This document shows, in pieces, positions 9,320-18,421 of a DNA stretch of 64,000 nucleotides. The notes beneath the pieces are model-generated. The model was not told the DNA's origin. It was given only the letters and a program-made list of their open reading frames with translations, and did no database searches. The position numbers and the translations under genes are program-made. The DNA is taken from assembly GCA_017305555.1 (NCBI GenBank), contig JAFKKM010000015.1, forward strand, positions 1 to 64,000. The letters run 5' to 3'. The DNA is from Hyphomicrobiales bacterium (GTDB lineage: Bacteria > Pseudomonadota > Alphaproteobacteria > Rhizobiales > Xanthobacteraceae). Position 1 is the first letter of the stretch. Every line of letters begins with the position of its first letter.

Positions 9320-9507
9320 GCTCCGCGTGTCTTTCCCGGCGCGCCAGCGGCCATGGCCATCGAGCCGCCGACCAGGTCATCAGGTCACGGCCCATCTCTA
9401 CCATTAGACCTGATTCGAGCACACGTCTTGCGGGTGATTCGGAACCCGCAAGCTCTCCACAACGCAGTTCCGGAAACCGGCCCAGCGAGCCGGAATAACA
9501 TCGAAAG

Positions 9508-9538
9508 GGGCCGCCGGCAGGGTTGAGGCCGGCGGCCC
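9508..9538 (-). terminator. Hairpin terminator downstream of the aminotransferase gene
   Basis: An 11-bp perfect GC stem (left arm ending GGCCGCCGGC, right arm starting GCCGGCGGCC) with a 9-nt loop lies about 10 bp past the aminotransferase stop. On the minus strand it is followed by CTTTCG, a weak U-tract. Confidence 0.6.
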
Positions 9539-9547
9539 GGGGAACGA

Positions 9548-10894
9548 TCAGGCGACGGCGCGGATGATCTTGGCGACCTTTTCGATGATCTCGCCGACCC
9601 GGGCCTCGCTGACGATCAGCGGTGGGGTCAGCGCGATGGTATCGCCGGCGACACGGACCATGATGTCGTTGTCATGGAAGCCGCGCTGGAGCGCTTCGAA
9701 GCCCCGCTTGCCCGGCCCTTCCTTGTTCGGCGACAGTTCGATGCCGGCGGTGATGCCGACGGTGCGGATGTCGACGACGTTCGGCTCGTTGCGCAGGCTC
9801 ATCACCGCGTCGGCGAATTTCGATTCGAGCTTGTTGGCGCGCTCGAACAGCTTCTCGTCGCGATAGATATCCAGCGTCGCGAGGCCCGCCGCGCAAGCCA
9901 GCGGATGCGCCGAGTAGGTGTAGCCGTGACACAGTTCGATGACGTGTTCGGGGCCGGTCATGAACGTCTCGTAGATGGTGTCGCGGACGATCACGCCGCC
10001 CATCGGCGCTGCGCCGTTGGTGACGCCCTTCGCAAACGTGATCATGTCCGGCAGCACGCCATAGCGTTCCGCCGCGAAGGCGTAACCGAGGCGGCCGAAG
10101 CCGGTGATCACTTCGTCGAAGATCAGCAGGATGCCGTGCTTTTGGGTGATCTCGCGCAGGCGCTTGAGATAGCCTTTCGGCGCGGCGATCACGCCGGTCG
10201 ATCCGGCCATCGGCTCGACAATGACGGCGGCGATGGTGTTGGCGCCGTGCAGGTTGACGAGGCGCTCCAGTTCATCGGCAAGGTCCGCGCCCCATTCCGG
10301 TTCGCCCTTGCTGAAGGCCTGCTTGTCGCGGTTGTAGGTGGATTGCAGATGATCGACGCCGGTGAGCAGCGTGCCGAACATCTTGCGGTTGCCGACGATG
10401 CCGCCGACCGAGGTGCCGCCGAAGCCGACGCCGTGATAACCGCGCTCGCGGCCGATCAGGCGGCTGCGTCCGCCTTGTCCATTGATCTGGTGATAGGCCA
10501 GCGCGATCTTCAGCGCGGTGTCAGCGGCTTCCGAGCCGGAGTTGCAAAAGAAGACCTGCTCCAGGCCCTTCGGGGCCAGTTCCGCGATGCGGCTGGCCAG
10601 TTCGAACGCCTGCGGAATGCCGAACTGGAACGGCGGCGCATAATCGAGCGCTTCGGCCTGCTTGCCGATCGCGGCGGCGATTTCCTTGCGGCCGTGGCCG
10701 GCATTGCTGCACCACATGCCGGCGGCGGCATCGATCACCTGGCGGCCGTCGGTGGTGATGTAGTGCATGTCCTTGGCGCCGGCGAGCAGACGCGGGGCTT
10801 TCTTGAACGCGCGGTTCGCGGTGAACGGCATCCAGAACGCGGCGAGATCGTTGGGGACGTTCACGCTGCGTTGGTTTGGGCTCTTGTCTAACAT
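9548..10894 (-). CDS. Omega-amino acid--pyruvate aminotransferase (class III)
   Basis: PLP-dependent class III transaminase, 448 aa. It is expected to move an amino group from beta-alanine or a related omega-amino acid to pyruvate. Visible signatures are W61, the PLP-phosphate loop NSGSEA (118-123), Y153-H154, IVEP (225-228), FDEVITGFGR with D260, and FAKG with the Schiff-base lysine K289. Length and N-terminal block NDLAAFWMPFTANRAF match beta-alanine:pyruvate aminotransferases. It is monocistronic, with a hairpin terminator and an AT-rich upstream region shared with the divergent tadE. A gamma-aminobutyrate or polyamine substrate cannot be excluded. Confidence 0.9.
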   Translation of the reverse strand: MLDKSPNQRSVNVPNDLAAFWMPFTANRAFKKAPRLLAGAKDMHYITTDGRQVIDAAAGMWCSNAGHGRKEIAAAIGKQAEALDYAPPFQFGIPQAFELASRIAELAPKGLEQVFFCNSGSEAADTALKIALAYHQINGQGGRSRLIGRERGYHGVGFGGTSVGGIVGNRKMFGTLLTGVDHLQSTYNRDKQAFSKGEPEWGADLADELERLVNLHGANTIAAVIVEPMAGSTGVIAAPKGYLKRLREITQKHGILLIFDEVITGFGRLGYAFAAERYGVLPDMITFAKGVTNGAAPMGGVIVRDTIYETFMTGPEHVIELCHGYTYSAHPLACAAGLATLDIYRDEKLFERANKLESKFADAVMSLRNEPNVVDIRTVGITAGIELSPNKEGPGKRGFEALQRGFHDNDIMVRVAGDTIALTPPLIVSEARVGEIIEKVAKIIRAVA

Positions 10895-11139
10895 GGGGTC
10901 CCTCTGCTGCTTTTCGGCGGGTTATTGACTGCCGCCCAACTTAGATCGTTTTCGCGCTCAGTGGAAACGTAGCAACGCCGCAGAGCAGGTATTTTTGTCG
11001 CGGCGAACACGGCTCTGCGAGGTGCGATACGCCAGGGCAGGCTTACGCAGTTTCCCTGATGCTTGAATATTGGATATGCAATCATAAATTGAGTTATAGG
11101 ATATAAACACAATTAATAGTTGTGTGATTGAGTGAGGCC
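10895..11139. promoter_or_regulatory. AT-rich divergent intergenic region
   Basis: This separates the aminotransferase (minus) from tadE (plus). Bases 11060-11125 are strongly AT-rich for this genome and include the inverted repeat ACACAA-N7-TTGTGT at 11107-11125, a possible operator for tadE. Short ORFs here (for example 10888-11194 on the minus strand) lack any protein-like pattern. Confidence 0.4.
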
Positions 11140-11577
11140 ATGACATGGCTCGCTCATCAATTCCAATGTTTCGCACGCTGTCGCGGTGCGGCATCCGCAG
11201 TCGAATTCGCGATCCTCCTGCCGCTGTTTCTACTGCTGGTGTTTGGTATCGTTATCTTCGGCTCGTACCTGGCGATGGTGCACGGCGTCCAGCAACTTGC
11301 CGCCGAGGCCGCCCGACGCTCGATCGCCGGCCTGAATGACGCCGAGCGCGGCAGCCTCGCCGCCGGTTATGTCAGCGCCAATGCCGCTTCCTATCCACTG
11401 ATCGCCGCCAACCGCCTGACGGTGACCAGCGCGAAATCCGACTCGGACGCCAACGTCTTTGTGGTCACCGTCGATTACGACGCGTCGCGCAGTTTCATCT
11501 TTGGCTTGCCGACATTCGTTCCGATGCCGCCATCGCGGATCGAACGCTCGGCGGCGATTCCCTTCGGTGGGTTTTGA
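11140..11577 (+). CDS. TadE-like pseudopilin-type protein
   Basis: About 145 aa with an N-terminal basic patch, then RGAASAVEFAILLPLFL. This is the TadE signature: Gly, a conserved Glu five residues on, and a long hydrophobic segment processed by a prepilin peptidase. The remainder is a small periplasmic domain. ATG 11140 is preferred because GAGG lies just upstream; a TTG at 11128 would add four residues. The partner TadG-like gene begins 15 bp after the stop. No tadA, tadB, tadC, rcpA or pilA is in the window, so the pair is detached from a main Flp-pilus locus. It may instead belong to one of the isolated TadE/G-like pairs common in alphaproteobacteria. Confidence 0.85.
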   Translation: MTWLAHQFQCFARCRGAASAVEFAILLPLFLLLVFGIVIFGSYLAMVHGVQQLAAEAARRSIAGLNDAERGSLAAGYVSANAASYPLIAANRLTVTSAKSDSDANVFVVTVDYDASRSFIFGLPTFVPMPPSRIERSAAIPFGGF

Positions 11578-11592
11578 GTGAGGAGCCCGGCG

Positions 11593-13254
11593 ATGCCGAA
11601 CCTGCTGCACCGCTTCTGCGCCGACCGCCAAGGCAACATCGCCATCATGGGCGCGGGTTGCATGATGCTGGTGGTAGGTTGCGCCGCGCTCGGCGTCGAT
11701 GTCGGCTCCGTCTTCGCCGATCGCCGCAAGACCCAAAGCGCCGCCGATCTTGCCGCGATCGTCGCTGCCAGCAATCTGTCGAAGGCCGAGAGCGCCGCGC
11801 GGGCGACGGTGATCGACAATGCCTACCCGGCAGACGCGCTGGTGTCGGTCGAACTCGGCACCTATACGCCGTCTGCGGCACTCGCCCCGCAGGCGCGCTT
11901 CGTGGCGCCAGCGAACGGCATCGCCAATGCCGCGCGAGTGACGATGCGAACACAGACGCCGCTGTTCTTCGGGCGGATATTCACGGGCGCGGATCACTTC
12001 ATCATCACCACCTCGGCGACGGCGGCGAGCACGGCGGTGGCATCGTTCGCCGTCGGATCGCGGTTGCTCGCGCTCAATGGCGGGTTGCTTAACGGCGTGC
12101 TCGGCAGCTTGCTGGGGACATCGCTGTCGCTCTCGGTCATGGATTATCAGGCGCTGGCCGATGCGAAGATCGATGCACTGGATTTCCTTTCGGCGCTGGC
12201 GACCAGGGCGAACCTGACGGCCGCGACTTACGCCGACGTGCTCGATAGCAACGTGAAGATCGGCGACGTGGTCAGCGCGCTGGTGACCGCGCAACAGGCG
12301 GCGGGCGGCGTCAATGCTGCGACCAGTGCGCTGCAACAGGTCTCGCTGGCGTTGGCGGGCACCACCACGAAGATCACGCCAGGCAAGCTGATCGATCTCG
12401 GTCCGTATCGCGATCTTCCGACCGGGCAGAAGCCGCAAGCCGGCGTGAGCCTCTCCGCGCTCGATGTTCTGAATGCGGCCGCCAATGTCGCCAACGGCGC
12501 GCATCAGGTCGCGGCAGGTGCGAATCTCAATCTGCCCGGCATCGCTAGCGTGTCGCTGACGGCGACGGTCGGAGAGCAGCCGCAAGGATCGAGCTGGATC
12601 ACCATCGGCACGCAAGGCGCCAGCGCGCATACCGCGCAGACCCGCGTGTTGCTGATGGTGAAACTGATCGGCAGCGGCAGCGTGTCCGCTGTCAATCTGC
12701 CGATCTATGTCGAGGTGGCCTCCGGTACCGCGACCCTCGACGCGGTGAGTTGTGGCTATCCCGATGTCAGCAGTTCCACGGTGCGGCTCGGCGTGACGCC
12801 CGGCATCGTCGATGCGTGGATCGGGAACGTTTCGGTCGCGGACCTGAACAATTTCACCAGCAAGCTTAATCCCGGCCCGGCGACGTTGGTGGACCTTGGT
12901 GCGATCAAGGTCAGCGGCAAGGCCCATGCCGGCATCGGCAACACTACGCCGACGCCGGTGACATTCAGTTATGCCGATATCCAGGCGATGACGACAAAGA
13001 CCGTCACCACAACCAACTTCACCCAGTCGCTGACCGGCAGCCTGCTCGGCGATCTGTCGCTCAACGTACAGATCGGGCCGCTCGGATTGCCGATTCCCGG
13101 TCTCGGCGGGCTGGTGACCGGCATCATCGGCAACGCCACCGGCTCGATCGACCAGTTGCTGGCGCAGGTGCTGGCGACGCTGGGCGTCGGCATCGGGCAG
13201 GCCGACGTCTGGGTCACCGGCGTCCGCTGCGATCGCGCCGTGCTGGTGAATTGA
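11593..13254 (+). CDS. TadG-like membrane-anchored protein
   Basis: The N-terminus MPNLLHRFCADRQGNIAIM and following hydrophobic segment, then GVDVGSVFADRRKTQSAADLAA, is the TadG N-terminal pattern (Flp-pilus assembly, periplasmic domain anchored by one helix). The protein is 553 aa from ATG 11593. The rest is a long periplasmic region rich in Ala, Ser, Thr, Val and Gly with no recognised domain and only two Cys late in the chain. ATG 11593 is chosen over GTG 11578 because AGGAG lies 8 bp upstream, directly after the tadE stop. TadE and TadG are normally partners; exact function in this isolated setting is unknown. Confidence 0.8.
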   Translation: MPNLLHRFCADRQGNIAIMGAGCMMLVVGCAALGVDVGSVFADRRKTQSAADLAAIVAASNLSKAESAARATVIDNAYPADALVSVELGTYTPSAALAPQARFVAPANGIANAARVTMRTQTPLFFGRIFTGADHFIITTSATAASTAVASFAVGSRLLALNGGLLNGVLGSLLGTSLSLSVMDYQALADAKIDALDFLSALATRANLTAATYADVLDSNVKIGDVVSALVTAQQAAGGVNAATSALQQVSLALAGTTTKITPGKLIDLGPYRDLPTGQKPQAGVSLSALDVLNAAANVANGAHQVAAGANLNLPGIASVSLTATVGEQPQGSSWITIGTQGASAHTAQTRVLLMVKLIGSGSVSAVNLPIYVEVASGTATLDAVSCGYPDVSSSTVRLGVTPGIVDAWIGNVSVADLNNFTSKLNPGPATLVDLGAIKVSGKAHAGIGNTTPTPVTFSYADIQAMTTKTVTTTNFTQSLTGSLLGDLSLNVQIGPLGLPIPGLGGLVTGIIGNATGSIDQLLAQVLATLGVGIGQADVWVTGVRCDRAVLVN

Positions 13255-13278
13255 GTTTCGCCATTTCCATTTAGAGAC

Positions 13279-13367
13279 CGTCATGCCCGGCCTTGTGCCG
13301 GGCATCCACGTCTTAAGGCCGCCCAACAAGGAAGACGTGGATGGCCGGGACAAGCCCGGCCATGACG
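13279..13367. repeat. Dispersed palindromic element, family B copy 2
   Basis: A near-perfect long palindrome: CGTCATGCCCGGCC through GCATCCACGTCTT, then GAAGACGTGGATGGCC through GCCCGGCCATGACGG. It is intergenic between the tadG-like gene and hisS and may act as a transcription terminator for the former. Confidence 0.9.
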
Positions 13368-13473
13368 GATATGGCTTCCGCCTTGCCCGGTCAGGCTTCG
13401 GCTGATAACCCGTCCGATGATTTGTTGACTATTTGCATATGCGTAGTTTGTCAGCCCGCGTCGCTGTGAGCCT

Positions 13474-14943
13474 ATGTCCGAAAAAAAGTCGAAAAAACCG
13501 CAGAAACTTCGTGCCCGCCTGCCGCGCGGGCTGGTGGATCGCACCGCGTCCGAGATTGCTGCCACAAGGCGCATGACCGAGGTGATCCGCGAGGTCTATG
13601 AGCGCTACGGCTTCGAGCCGGTGGAAACCCCGGCGATGGAATACACCGACGCGCTCGGAAAATTCTTGCCCGATCAGGATCGGCCGAACGAGGGCGTATT
13701 CTCGTTTCAGGACGACGACGAACAATGGATATCGCTGCGCTACGATCTCACAGCGCCGCTCGCCCGCTACGTCGCGGAGAATTTCGACGTGCTGCCGAAG
13801 CCGTATCGCAGCTATCGCGCGGGTTATGTCTACCGCAACGAGAAGCCCGGTCCCGGCCGCTTCCGCCAGTTCATGCAGTTCGATGCCGACACGGTCGGCT
13901 CAGCCTCGCCCGCCGCCGATGCCGAGATGTGCATGATGGCCGCCGATGCCATGGAAGCGCTCGGCATTCCGCGCGGCAGCTACGTGGTAAAGGTCAACAA
14001 CCGCAAGGTGCTCGACGGCGTGCTGGAAAGCATTGGCCTCGGCGGCGACGACAACGCGGGTCGCAGACTCACGGTGCTGCGCGCCATCGACAAGCTGGAC
14101 AAGTTCGGGCCGGAAGGCGTGCGCTTGTTACTTGGCGAAGGGCGCAAGGACGAGAGCGGCGACTTCACTAAGGGCGCGGGCCTTGCGAGCGATGCGATCG
14201 AACAAGTGATTGCCTTCACCGAAGGCAAGCCTGCAGGTGAATCCAAACTTCTGGCTGATGGGCGTGACGAGCTTGAACAGATTCGTTCGCTCGTAACCGC
14301 TGGCGGCTACGACGAGAGTCGCATCCGCATCGATCCCTCCGTCGTGCGCGGCCTCGAATACTACACTGGCCCTGTCTACGAGGTCGAACTTCTGCTCGAG
14401 ACCAAGGACGAGAAGGGGCGTCCGGTGCGCTTCGGTTCGGTTGGCGGCGGCGGGCGTTATGACGGGCTCGTGTCGCGCTTTCGCGGCGATCCGGTGCCGG
14501 CGACGGGATTTTCCATCGGCGTGTCACGCTTGCAGGCGGCGCTGACCATGCTCGGCAAGATCGATACCAAGCCGGATTTCGGCCCCGTCGTGGTGACGGT
14601 GTTCGATCGCGAGCGTGTTGCCGATTACCAGAAGATGGTCGCTGAGCTTCGCAACGCGAACATCCGCGCCGAACTTTATCTCGGCAATCCGAAGAACATG
14701 GGCAATCAGCTCAAATATGCCGACAAGCGCAATTCGCCTTGCGTTATCATTCAAGGGTCGGATGAAAAGGATCGCGGCGAAGTGCAGATCAAGGATCTGA
14801 TCGAGGGCGCAAAAGCTGCCGCCGCGATCGCCTCCAACGCCGAATGGCGCGAGACGCGGCCGGCGCAGTTCTCCTGCGCGGAAAGCGATCTCGTCGCCAA
14901 GGTGCGCGAGGTACTCGCGCGCCATGACGTGACGTGGGGCTAA
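13474..14943 (+). CDS. hisS: Histidyl-tRNA synthetase
   Basis: Class II synthetase that charges tRNA-His, 489 aa. Motif 2 is [20 protein letters not shown] (residues 114-133) with the catalytic Arg. The histidine-specific loop [12 protein letters not shown] lies at about 292-303, and motif 3 is within GFSIGVSRL. The C-terminal anticodon-binding domain covers about 370-489. N-terminal Lys-rich residues before LPRGLVD are typical of the alphaproteobacterial form. No hisZ paralogue is adjacent. The start lacks a strong Shine-Dalgarno but is the only suitable ATG before conserved sequence. Confidence 0.97.
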   Translation: MSEKKSKKPQKLRARLPRGLVDRTASEIAATRRMTEVIREVYERYGFEPVETPAMEYTDALGKFLPDQDRPNEGVFSFQDDDEQWISLRYDLTAPLARYVAENFDVLPKPYRSYRAGYVYRNEKPGPGRFRQFMQFDADTVGSASPAADAEMCMMAADAMEALGIPRGSYVVKVNNRKVLDGVLESIGLGGDDNAGRRLTVLRAIDKLDKFGPEGVRLLLGEGRKDESGDFTKGAGLASDAIEQVIAFTEGKPAGESKLLADGRDELEQIRSLVTAGGYDESRIRIDPSVVRGLEYYTGPVYEVELLLETKDEKGRPVRFGSVGGGGRYDGLVSRFRGDPVPATGFSIGVSRLQAALTMLGKIDTKPDFGPVVVTVFDRERVADYQKMVAELRNANIRAELYLGNPKNMGNQLKYADKRNSPCVIIQGSDEKDRGEVQIKDLIEGAKAAAAIASNAEWRETRPAQFSCAESDLVAKVREVLARHDVTWG

Positions 14944-14950
14944 CAAGATG

Positions 14951-15058
14951 CGTCATACGCGGGCTTGACCCGCGTATCCATCCTTCAAATGATGGATTGC
15001 CGGATCATAGGCGAGCGAAGCGACGCCGTTCTTCGAACGGCTAAGTCCGGCAATGACG
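14951..15058. repeat. Dispersed palindromic element, family B copy 3
   Basis: Starts CGTCATACGCGGGCTTGACC and ends with the GGCGAGCGAAGCGACGCCG, CGAACGGCTAAG and CCGGCAATGACG blocks. It lies between hisS and the tautomerase gene. An apparent start codon for the tautomerase at 15053 falls inside this repeat and is rejected. Confidence 0.8.
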
Positions 15059-15082
15059 AACGGCAAGACCAAGGAGACTCAA

Positions 15083-15289
15083 ATGCCCGAGATCACCATC
15101 AGCATGGCCGCAGGCCGCACCGATGAACAGAAGGCCGGCATGATGCGCGACATCACGCAGGCCTTGGTGAAGAACCTCGGCGTCGATGCCGAAGCCGTCG
15201 TCATCCAGATCAACGAAGCGCCGCTTCACCATAAAATGAAGGGCGGGAAGACCTACGCCGAGCGCAGCCCCGCGGCGAAGGGCAAGTAA
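15083..15289 (+). CDS. 4-oxalocrotonate tautomerase family protein
   Basis: A 68-aa tautomerase subunit. After removal of Met, the N-terminal proline (MPEITISM) is the catalytic base of this superfamily. The pattern GRTDEQKAGMMRDITQAL and length match 4-OT monomers, which assemble as hexamers. AAGGAG at 15071-15076 directs the start at 15083; the longer frame from 15053 runs into a repeat. No catechol meta-cleavage genes are adjacent, so the native substrate is uncertain. Confidence 0.9.
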   Translation: MPEITISMAAGRTDEQKAGMMRDITQALVKNLGVDAEAVVIQINEAPLHHKMKGGKTYAERSPAAKGK

Positions 15290-15303
15290 GCGCGCGTCCC
15301 GCC

Positions 15304-16095
15304 TTAGCCGAACACCGCGACGTTTTGCCGGCTGGTCATCACCGCTTGACCGCTCGCGTTCCAGACCGTCATGACCTGGCTGGTATAGCCATCGGCGGCG
15401 GCGTCGGCTTCGGTGCGGATCAGCCACCAGCCGTCGGTGGTATCGATGGTGTCGGTCAACAGATCGATCGACCACGTCATCGTGCTGATGAGACCGGGCG
15501 CAGTCAGCATCGCGACAATCGCGGGCGGCGGCGCATCGGCCAACGCCAATAGTGGGACCAGCGAAGGTTTGAGCGATGCATCGCGATGGCGCAGCCACAG
15601 CGTCATCGTCGGGTCTTTCGCACCGCTGAACGGAAACGCGCCGCCGGCATTCTTTCCTTCGATATGTTGCAGGAAGCGCAAGTGCGGCGGTGCTTGGTCG
15701 AAGAATGCCGGGCAGGATTCCGGCTTGCCGGTCGATGCGGCGGCTTTCGCGGCGAATGCGACTTTGGACGGGCGGCCCGCGCCGAAGCAGAACGTCGCGC
15801 GCGTGGCGAGACCGCTCTCGCCTGACAGGTCGACGCCGACGAAGACGGTGGACTTGCCTTTGCGCAGTTCGACCGGCGTAAGTCTCAGTGTGCCGGTCGC
15901 CGGGCCGATGAAGGATATTTGTGCCGAGCGCAGCGGCGGCAGATCGCCGAACTGGCGATGCGCGGCTTCGAGGCAGAGTGCGGCGGACAGGCCGCCATAG
16001 ACCGTCCGGCCTTGCAGCCAGTCCTCGCTGATAGTGATGGTCCAGCCGTCGGCTGCCTGCGTCATGCTGCCCATCAATCCGCTGAATTCGGTCAT
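15304..16095 (-). CDS. Acyl-CoA thioesterase-like (double hot-dog) protein
   Basis: A 263-aa protein with two hot-dog halves, as in TesB-like or 4HBT_3 thioesterases. The N-terminal half has the W-L-Q-G-R-T-V-Y-G-G-L block (about residues 26-36) followed by LCLEAAHRQF. The C-terminal half has a Trp-rich strand (MTWSIDLLTDTIDTTDGWWL). Hydrolysis of an acyl-CoA in the cytoplasm is inferred from the family; the acyl chain is unknown. It converges on the tautomerase gene and is divergent from a second thioesterase-like gene at 16262. Confidence 0.8.
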   Translation of the reverse strand: MTEFSGLMGSMTQAADGWTITISEDWLQGRTVYGGLSAALCLEAAHRQFGDLPPLRSAQISFIGPATGTLRLTPVELRKGKSTVFVGVDLSGESGLATRATFCFGAGRPSKVAFAAKAAASTGKPESCPAFFDQAPPHLRFLQHIEGKNAGGAFPFSGAKDPTMTLWLRHRDASLKPSLVPLLALADAPPPAIVAMLTAPGLISTMTWSIDLLTDTIDTTDGWWLIRTEADAAADGYTSQVMTVWNASGQAVMTSRQNVAVFG

Positions 16096-16261
16096 CGTGT
16101 TTTCACTCTTCCGTCGTCACAATATGAGATGACTATCATCATATATAAGCGACATTGGGAAGTCCCGGCGGCCAGCAATTTGAAGGGGGAGGGACCAAGG
16201 AGAGGTGGACAGACCGGGCGAGGGACTCGACGCACATTCGATCCAGTTCTAAGGGTCATGT

Positions 16262-16657
16262 ATGGATGCACGCGATTTTATCAAGATCGGCATGAGTGCC
16301 GAACGGCTGTTGACGGTCACGCATGACCTGACCGTGCAGCATGTCGTCCCGATGATGCCGGCGGTTTACGGCACGCCGATGATGATTCTCGAAATGGAGA
16401 TGACCTCGGGAGACGCCATCGCGCCGTTTCTGCCAAAGGGCTGGGTCACTGTCGGCACCGAGGTCAATATCCGGCATCTCGCGGCAACGCCGGTCGGGCG
16501 TGTGGTCCGCACCACCGCGCGCGTCATCGAGGTGGAACGCCGTGTCGTGCGTTTCGAGGTCGAGGCGTTTGATGGCGACCGCAAGATCGGTGACGGGCGG
16601 CACGGCCGCGGCCTCGTCAACGTCGCCGACTTTAGCGAACGCTTCGGGGTGGTTTGA
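16262..16657 (+). CDS. FlK-like single hot-dog thioesterase
   Basis: A 131-aa hot-dog protein resembling the fluoroacetyl-CoA-thioesterase-like group. MMPAVYGTPMMILEMEM carries the Thr and Glu in the positions used by FlK, and NIRHLAATPVG supplies the conserved His (about residue 72). The last strands read VEAFDGDRKIGDGRHGRGLV. AAGGG precedes the ATG by about 7 bp. It is divergent from the double hot-dog thioesterase gene, with a 166-bp gap containing a small AT-rich stretch. It probably clears unwanted small acyl-CoAs; that is inference from family only. Confidence 0.8.
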   Translation: MDARDFIKIGMSAERLLTVTHDLTVQHVVPMMPAVYGTPMMILEMEMTSGDAIAPFLPKGWVTVGTEVNIRHLAATPVGRVVRTTARVIEVERRVVRFEVEAFDGDRKIGDGRHGRGLVNVADFSERFGVV

Positions 16658-16735
16658 AGCGAGATAAGTTGATGTTTGTCGCGTATCGAGAGACACAACG
16701 GAAATTCGCTCGTGGATGGATTCTCGACACGAAAT

Positions 16736-16855
16736 CGTCGTCCCGCGCAGGCAGGGACCCATACGCCGCAGCGGGTCGGCTCCGCCAACAAGGCGCGTTT
16801 ATTTTTAAACAATCAGTGCTAGGGGTTATGGGTCCCCGCCTGCGCGGGGACGACG
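16736..16855. repeat. Dispersed palindromic element, family A copy 2
   Basis: Same arms as copy 1 (CGTCGTCCC..GCAGG and CCTGCGCGGGGACGACG). The interior CATACGCCGCAGCGGGTCGG and CTAGGGGTTATGGGT matches the reverse complement of copy 3 beyond the arms. Confidence 0.9.
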
Positions 16856-16883
16856 CCGAGAATGTTCGAGCCCGGTACGCCGA

Positions 16884-17441
16884 TTACTTCGGCAGCAGGT
16901 CCTTCAGCTTCTGCATATCCGTGATGTTGATCTTGAAGCCGCCAGGCATCACGATGTCGCCTGGCTTCTGATCGGGTTTGCAGGGACCGAGCCATTTGGC
17001 TTCAACGGTCATCGTCGTTTCGCGCGGACCGCCGGCGGGCGTACCGCTCACCTTCGACGTCACCTGCACGGTATATGCGGAATTGAAATCGCCGGTGACG
17101 TCGGAATGGGACGTCATCGACATGCCGTTCACGGTGCAGACGGCGTCGGTCATGTAACCGACGGCGGTCTTCTTCACGTCGTTCTTCGAACAGGTCTGCT
17201 TCGCCATCGGCGAGAGATTCGATGTCAGGTCCTTGTCGGTCGCGGCGTCGGTGCATTGCTGCATGGTCATGCCGGCCGCTTTCGTCGCGGCGTCGAGCAT
17301 ACGGATTTCCCACAGGCCCGGCTTGCGTGTCGGCATTTCGTCGGCGCGGGCAGCGGCCATCCCGGCGAGGCCGGCCACCATGACCCCGGCGATCAGCCAT
17401 GCGGTGCGCGATCGAATCACGAGAGGCACTCCCTTGTTCAT
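16884..17441 (-). CDS. DUF3617 family exported protein
   Basis: A 185-aa protein with a signal peptide ending near MAAARADEMP and the family hallmark RKPGLWEIRM right after it. Paired cysteines (CTDAAT, TCSKND, CTVNG, GPCKPD) suggest disulfides in the periplasm. The ATG follows AGGAGG. The function of DUF3617 is not established. It is cotranscribed with nothing obvious; another small exported protein gene lies about 40 bp downstream on the same strand of transcription's opposite side (upstream coordinate 17484). Confidence 0.85.
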   Translation of the reverse strand: MNKGVPLVIRSRTAWLIAGVMVAGLAGMAAARADEMPTRKPGLWEIRMLDAATKAAGMTMQQCTDAATDKDLTSNLSPMAKQTCSKNDVKKTAVGYMTDAVCTVNGMSMTSHSDVTGDFNSAYTVQVTSKVSGTPAGGPRETTMTVEAKWLGPCKPDQKPGDIVMPGGFKINITDMQKLKDLLPK

Positions 17442-17483
17442 CGGTCACGCCTCCTGTCGGCCTCGGCCGCCCAGGTGAATGGG

Positions 17484-17774
17484 TCAGTAGCGGACGCGCA
17501 GCGGCCGTTGATAGCTGCCGTGGCGGGTCCAGCGGCAGGCAAACGAGCTATAGTTGCCGTAAGTCTTTTGAATCGACAGCCATTTGACGACCTTGCCGTA
17601 TTGCGCGCAATGGTTGATCGCCAACGCCCGGATATCGGTCTGGCCGATCAGGCTCGAGGAGATGATGCCGCCGGTGTCATTGCCCTTGAAGGGCGGCACA
17701 TAGTCGGCGCGGGCGCTGCCGCAGGCCAGAATTGCCGTCACCGCCGCGATGGCAGCCATACCGATCGTTCGCAT
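17484..17774 (-). CDS. Small exported protein of unknown function
   Basis: A 96-aa protein that is only the tail of a much longer spurious frame. Start ATG 17774 follows GGAG by six bases; ATG 17780 is too close to it. The signal peptide MRTIGMAAIAAVTAILACGSARA precedes the mature part DYVPPFKGNDTGG. The mature protein has two Cys (NHCAQYG, FACRW) and many aromatic and basic residues. It lies 42 bp upstream of the DUF3617 gene in the same direction, so the two may be transcribed together. I recognise no family. Confidence 0.7.
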   Translation of the reverse strand: MRTIGMAAIAAVTAILACGSARADYVPPFKGNDTGGIISSSLIGQTDIRALAINHCAQYGKVVKWLSIQKTYGNYSSFACRWTRHGSYQRPLRVRY

Positions 17775-17939
17775 GGTCATCTCCGATTCATTCCGGGCCA
17801 ATTTATGCGGCCAAGGGCGCCAAGGAAAGGACCGGTGCGCGGCAAATCGCGGGTTGTCCGCCGGTGTTGCCGCGCCGCACTTGACCTCGCGCGGCGATCG
17901 CGGCACCGTCCCCGCCGCAATTGCAGAATGGATGAAGCA

Positions 17940-18410
17940 ATGATCGGCCTTGTCATGCCTTTCGGGAAACGTGGTGTCGGCGCCGTGCTGGGCGCGCTGC
18001 TGGGCGTGATGGCGCTGTCGCCGGCGGCGAATGCCGCCAATCTGCTGGAAATGAACTTCGGGTTGTTCGGGCCGCGTTATGACGGCGCTGTGCCGCCCTG
18101 CGAGGCGATGCTGGGAACCATCTCCTCGCAGTTCGCGGAGAAGGAAAGCACCTTCTGGAATTCGGCGTTGCAGATCACCGGTTATGACCGCGTGCGCGAG
18201 ACCGGTTTCCGGCCCTGGACCTCGGATAACATTCCGCGCCGCTATTGCAGCGCCCGTGCGATGCTCAACGACGGCAAGCCGCGCACGGTGGATTATTCGA
18301 TCAGCGAGGACGGCGGCTTCGCCGGTTACGGTCCCGGCGTCGAATGGTGCGTCACCGGGCTTGACCGTAATTGGGCCTACAACCCGCGCTGCAAGGCCGC
18401 GCGCCGCTGA
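17940..18410 (+). CDS. Exported protein of unknown function
   Basis: About 156 aa with a signal peptide ending ALSPAANA before ANLLEMNFG. The mature part has four Cys (PPCEAML, RYCSARA, EWCVTG, PRCKAARR), suggesting two disulfides. ATGs at 17928, 17940 and 17955 are in frame and none has a strong Shine-Dalgarno, so the start is uncertain. The RNase T2 gene begins 12 bp after its stop, so the two probably form an operon. This could mark it as a partner or unrelated exported protein. Confidence 0.7.
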   Translation: MIGLVMPFGKRGVGAVLGALLGVMALSPAANAANLLEMNFGLFGPRYDGAVPPCEAMLGTISSQFAEKESTFWNSALQITGYDRVRETGFRPWTSDNIPRRYCSARAMLNDGKPRTVDYSISEDGGFAGYGPGVEWCVTGLDRNWAYNPRCKAARR

Positions 18411-18421
18411 GGCGCATCGCC

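Noticed and set aside
10888-11194. Minus-strand frames upstream of the aminotransferase
   Set aside because: AT-rich promoter DNA with no start signals and no recognisable protein.
11230-13353. 707-codon minus-strand frame
   Set aside because: It lies wholly antisense to the TadG-like gene; its Arg/His/Gln/Asp-rich composition is typical of GC-rich shadow frames, and it starts in a palindromic repeat.
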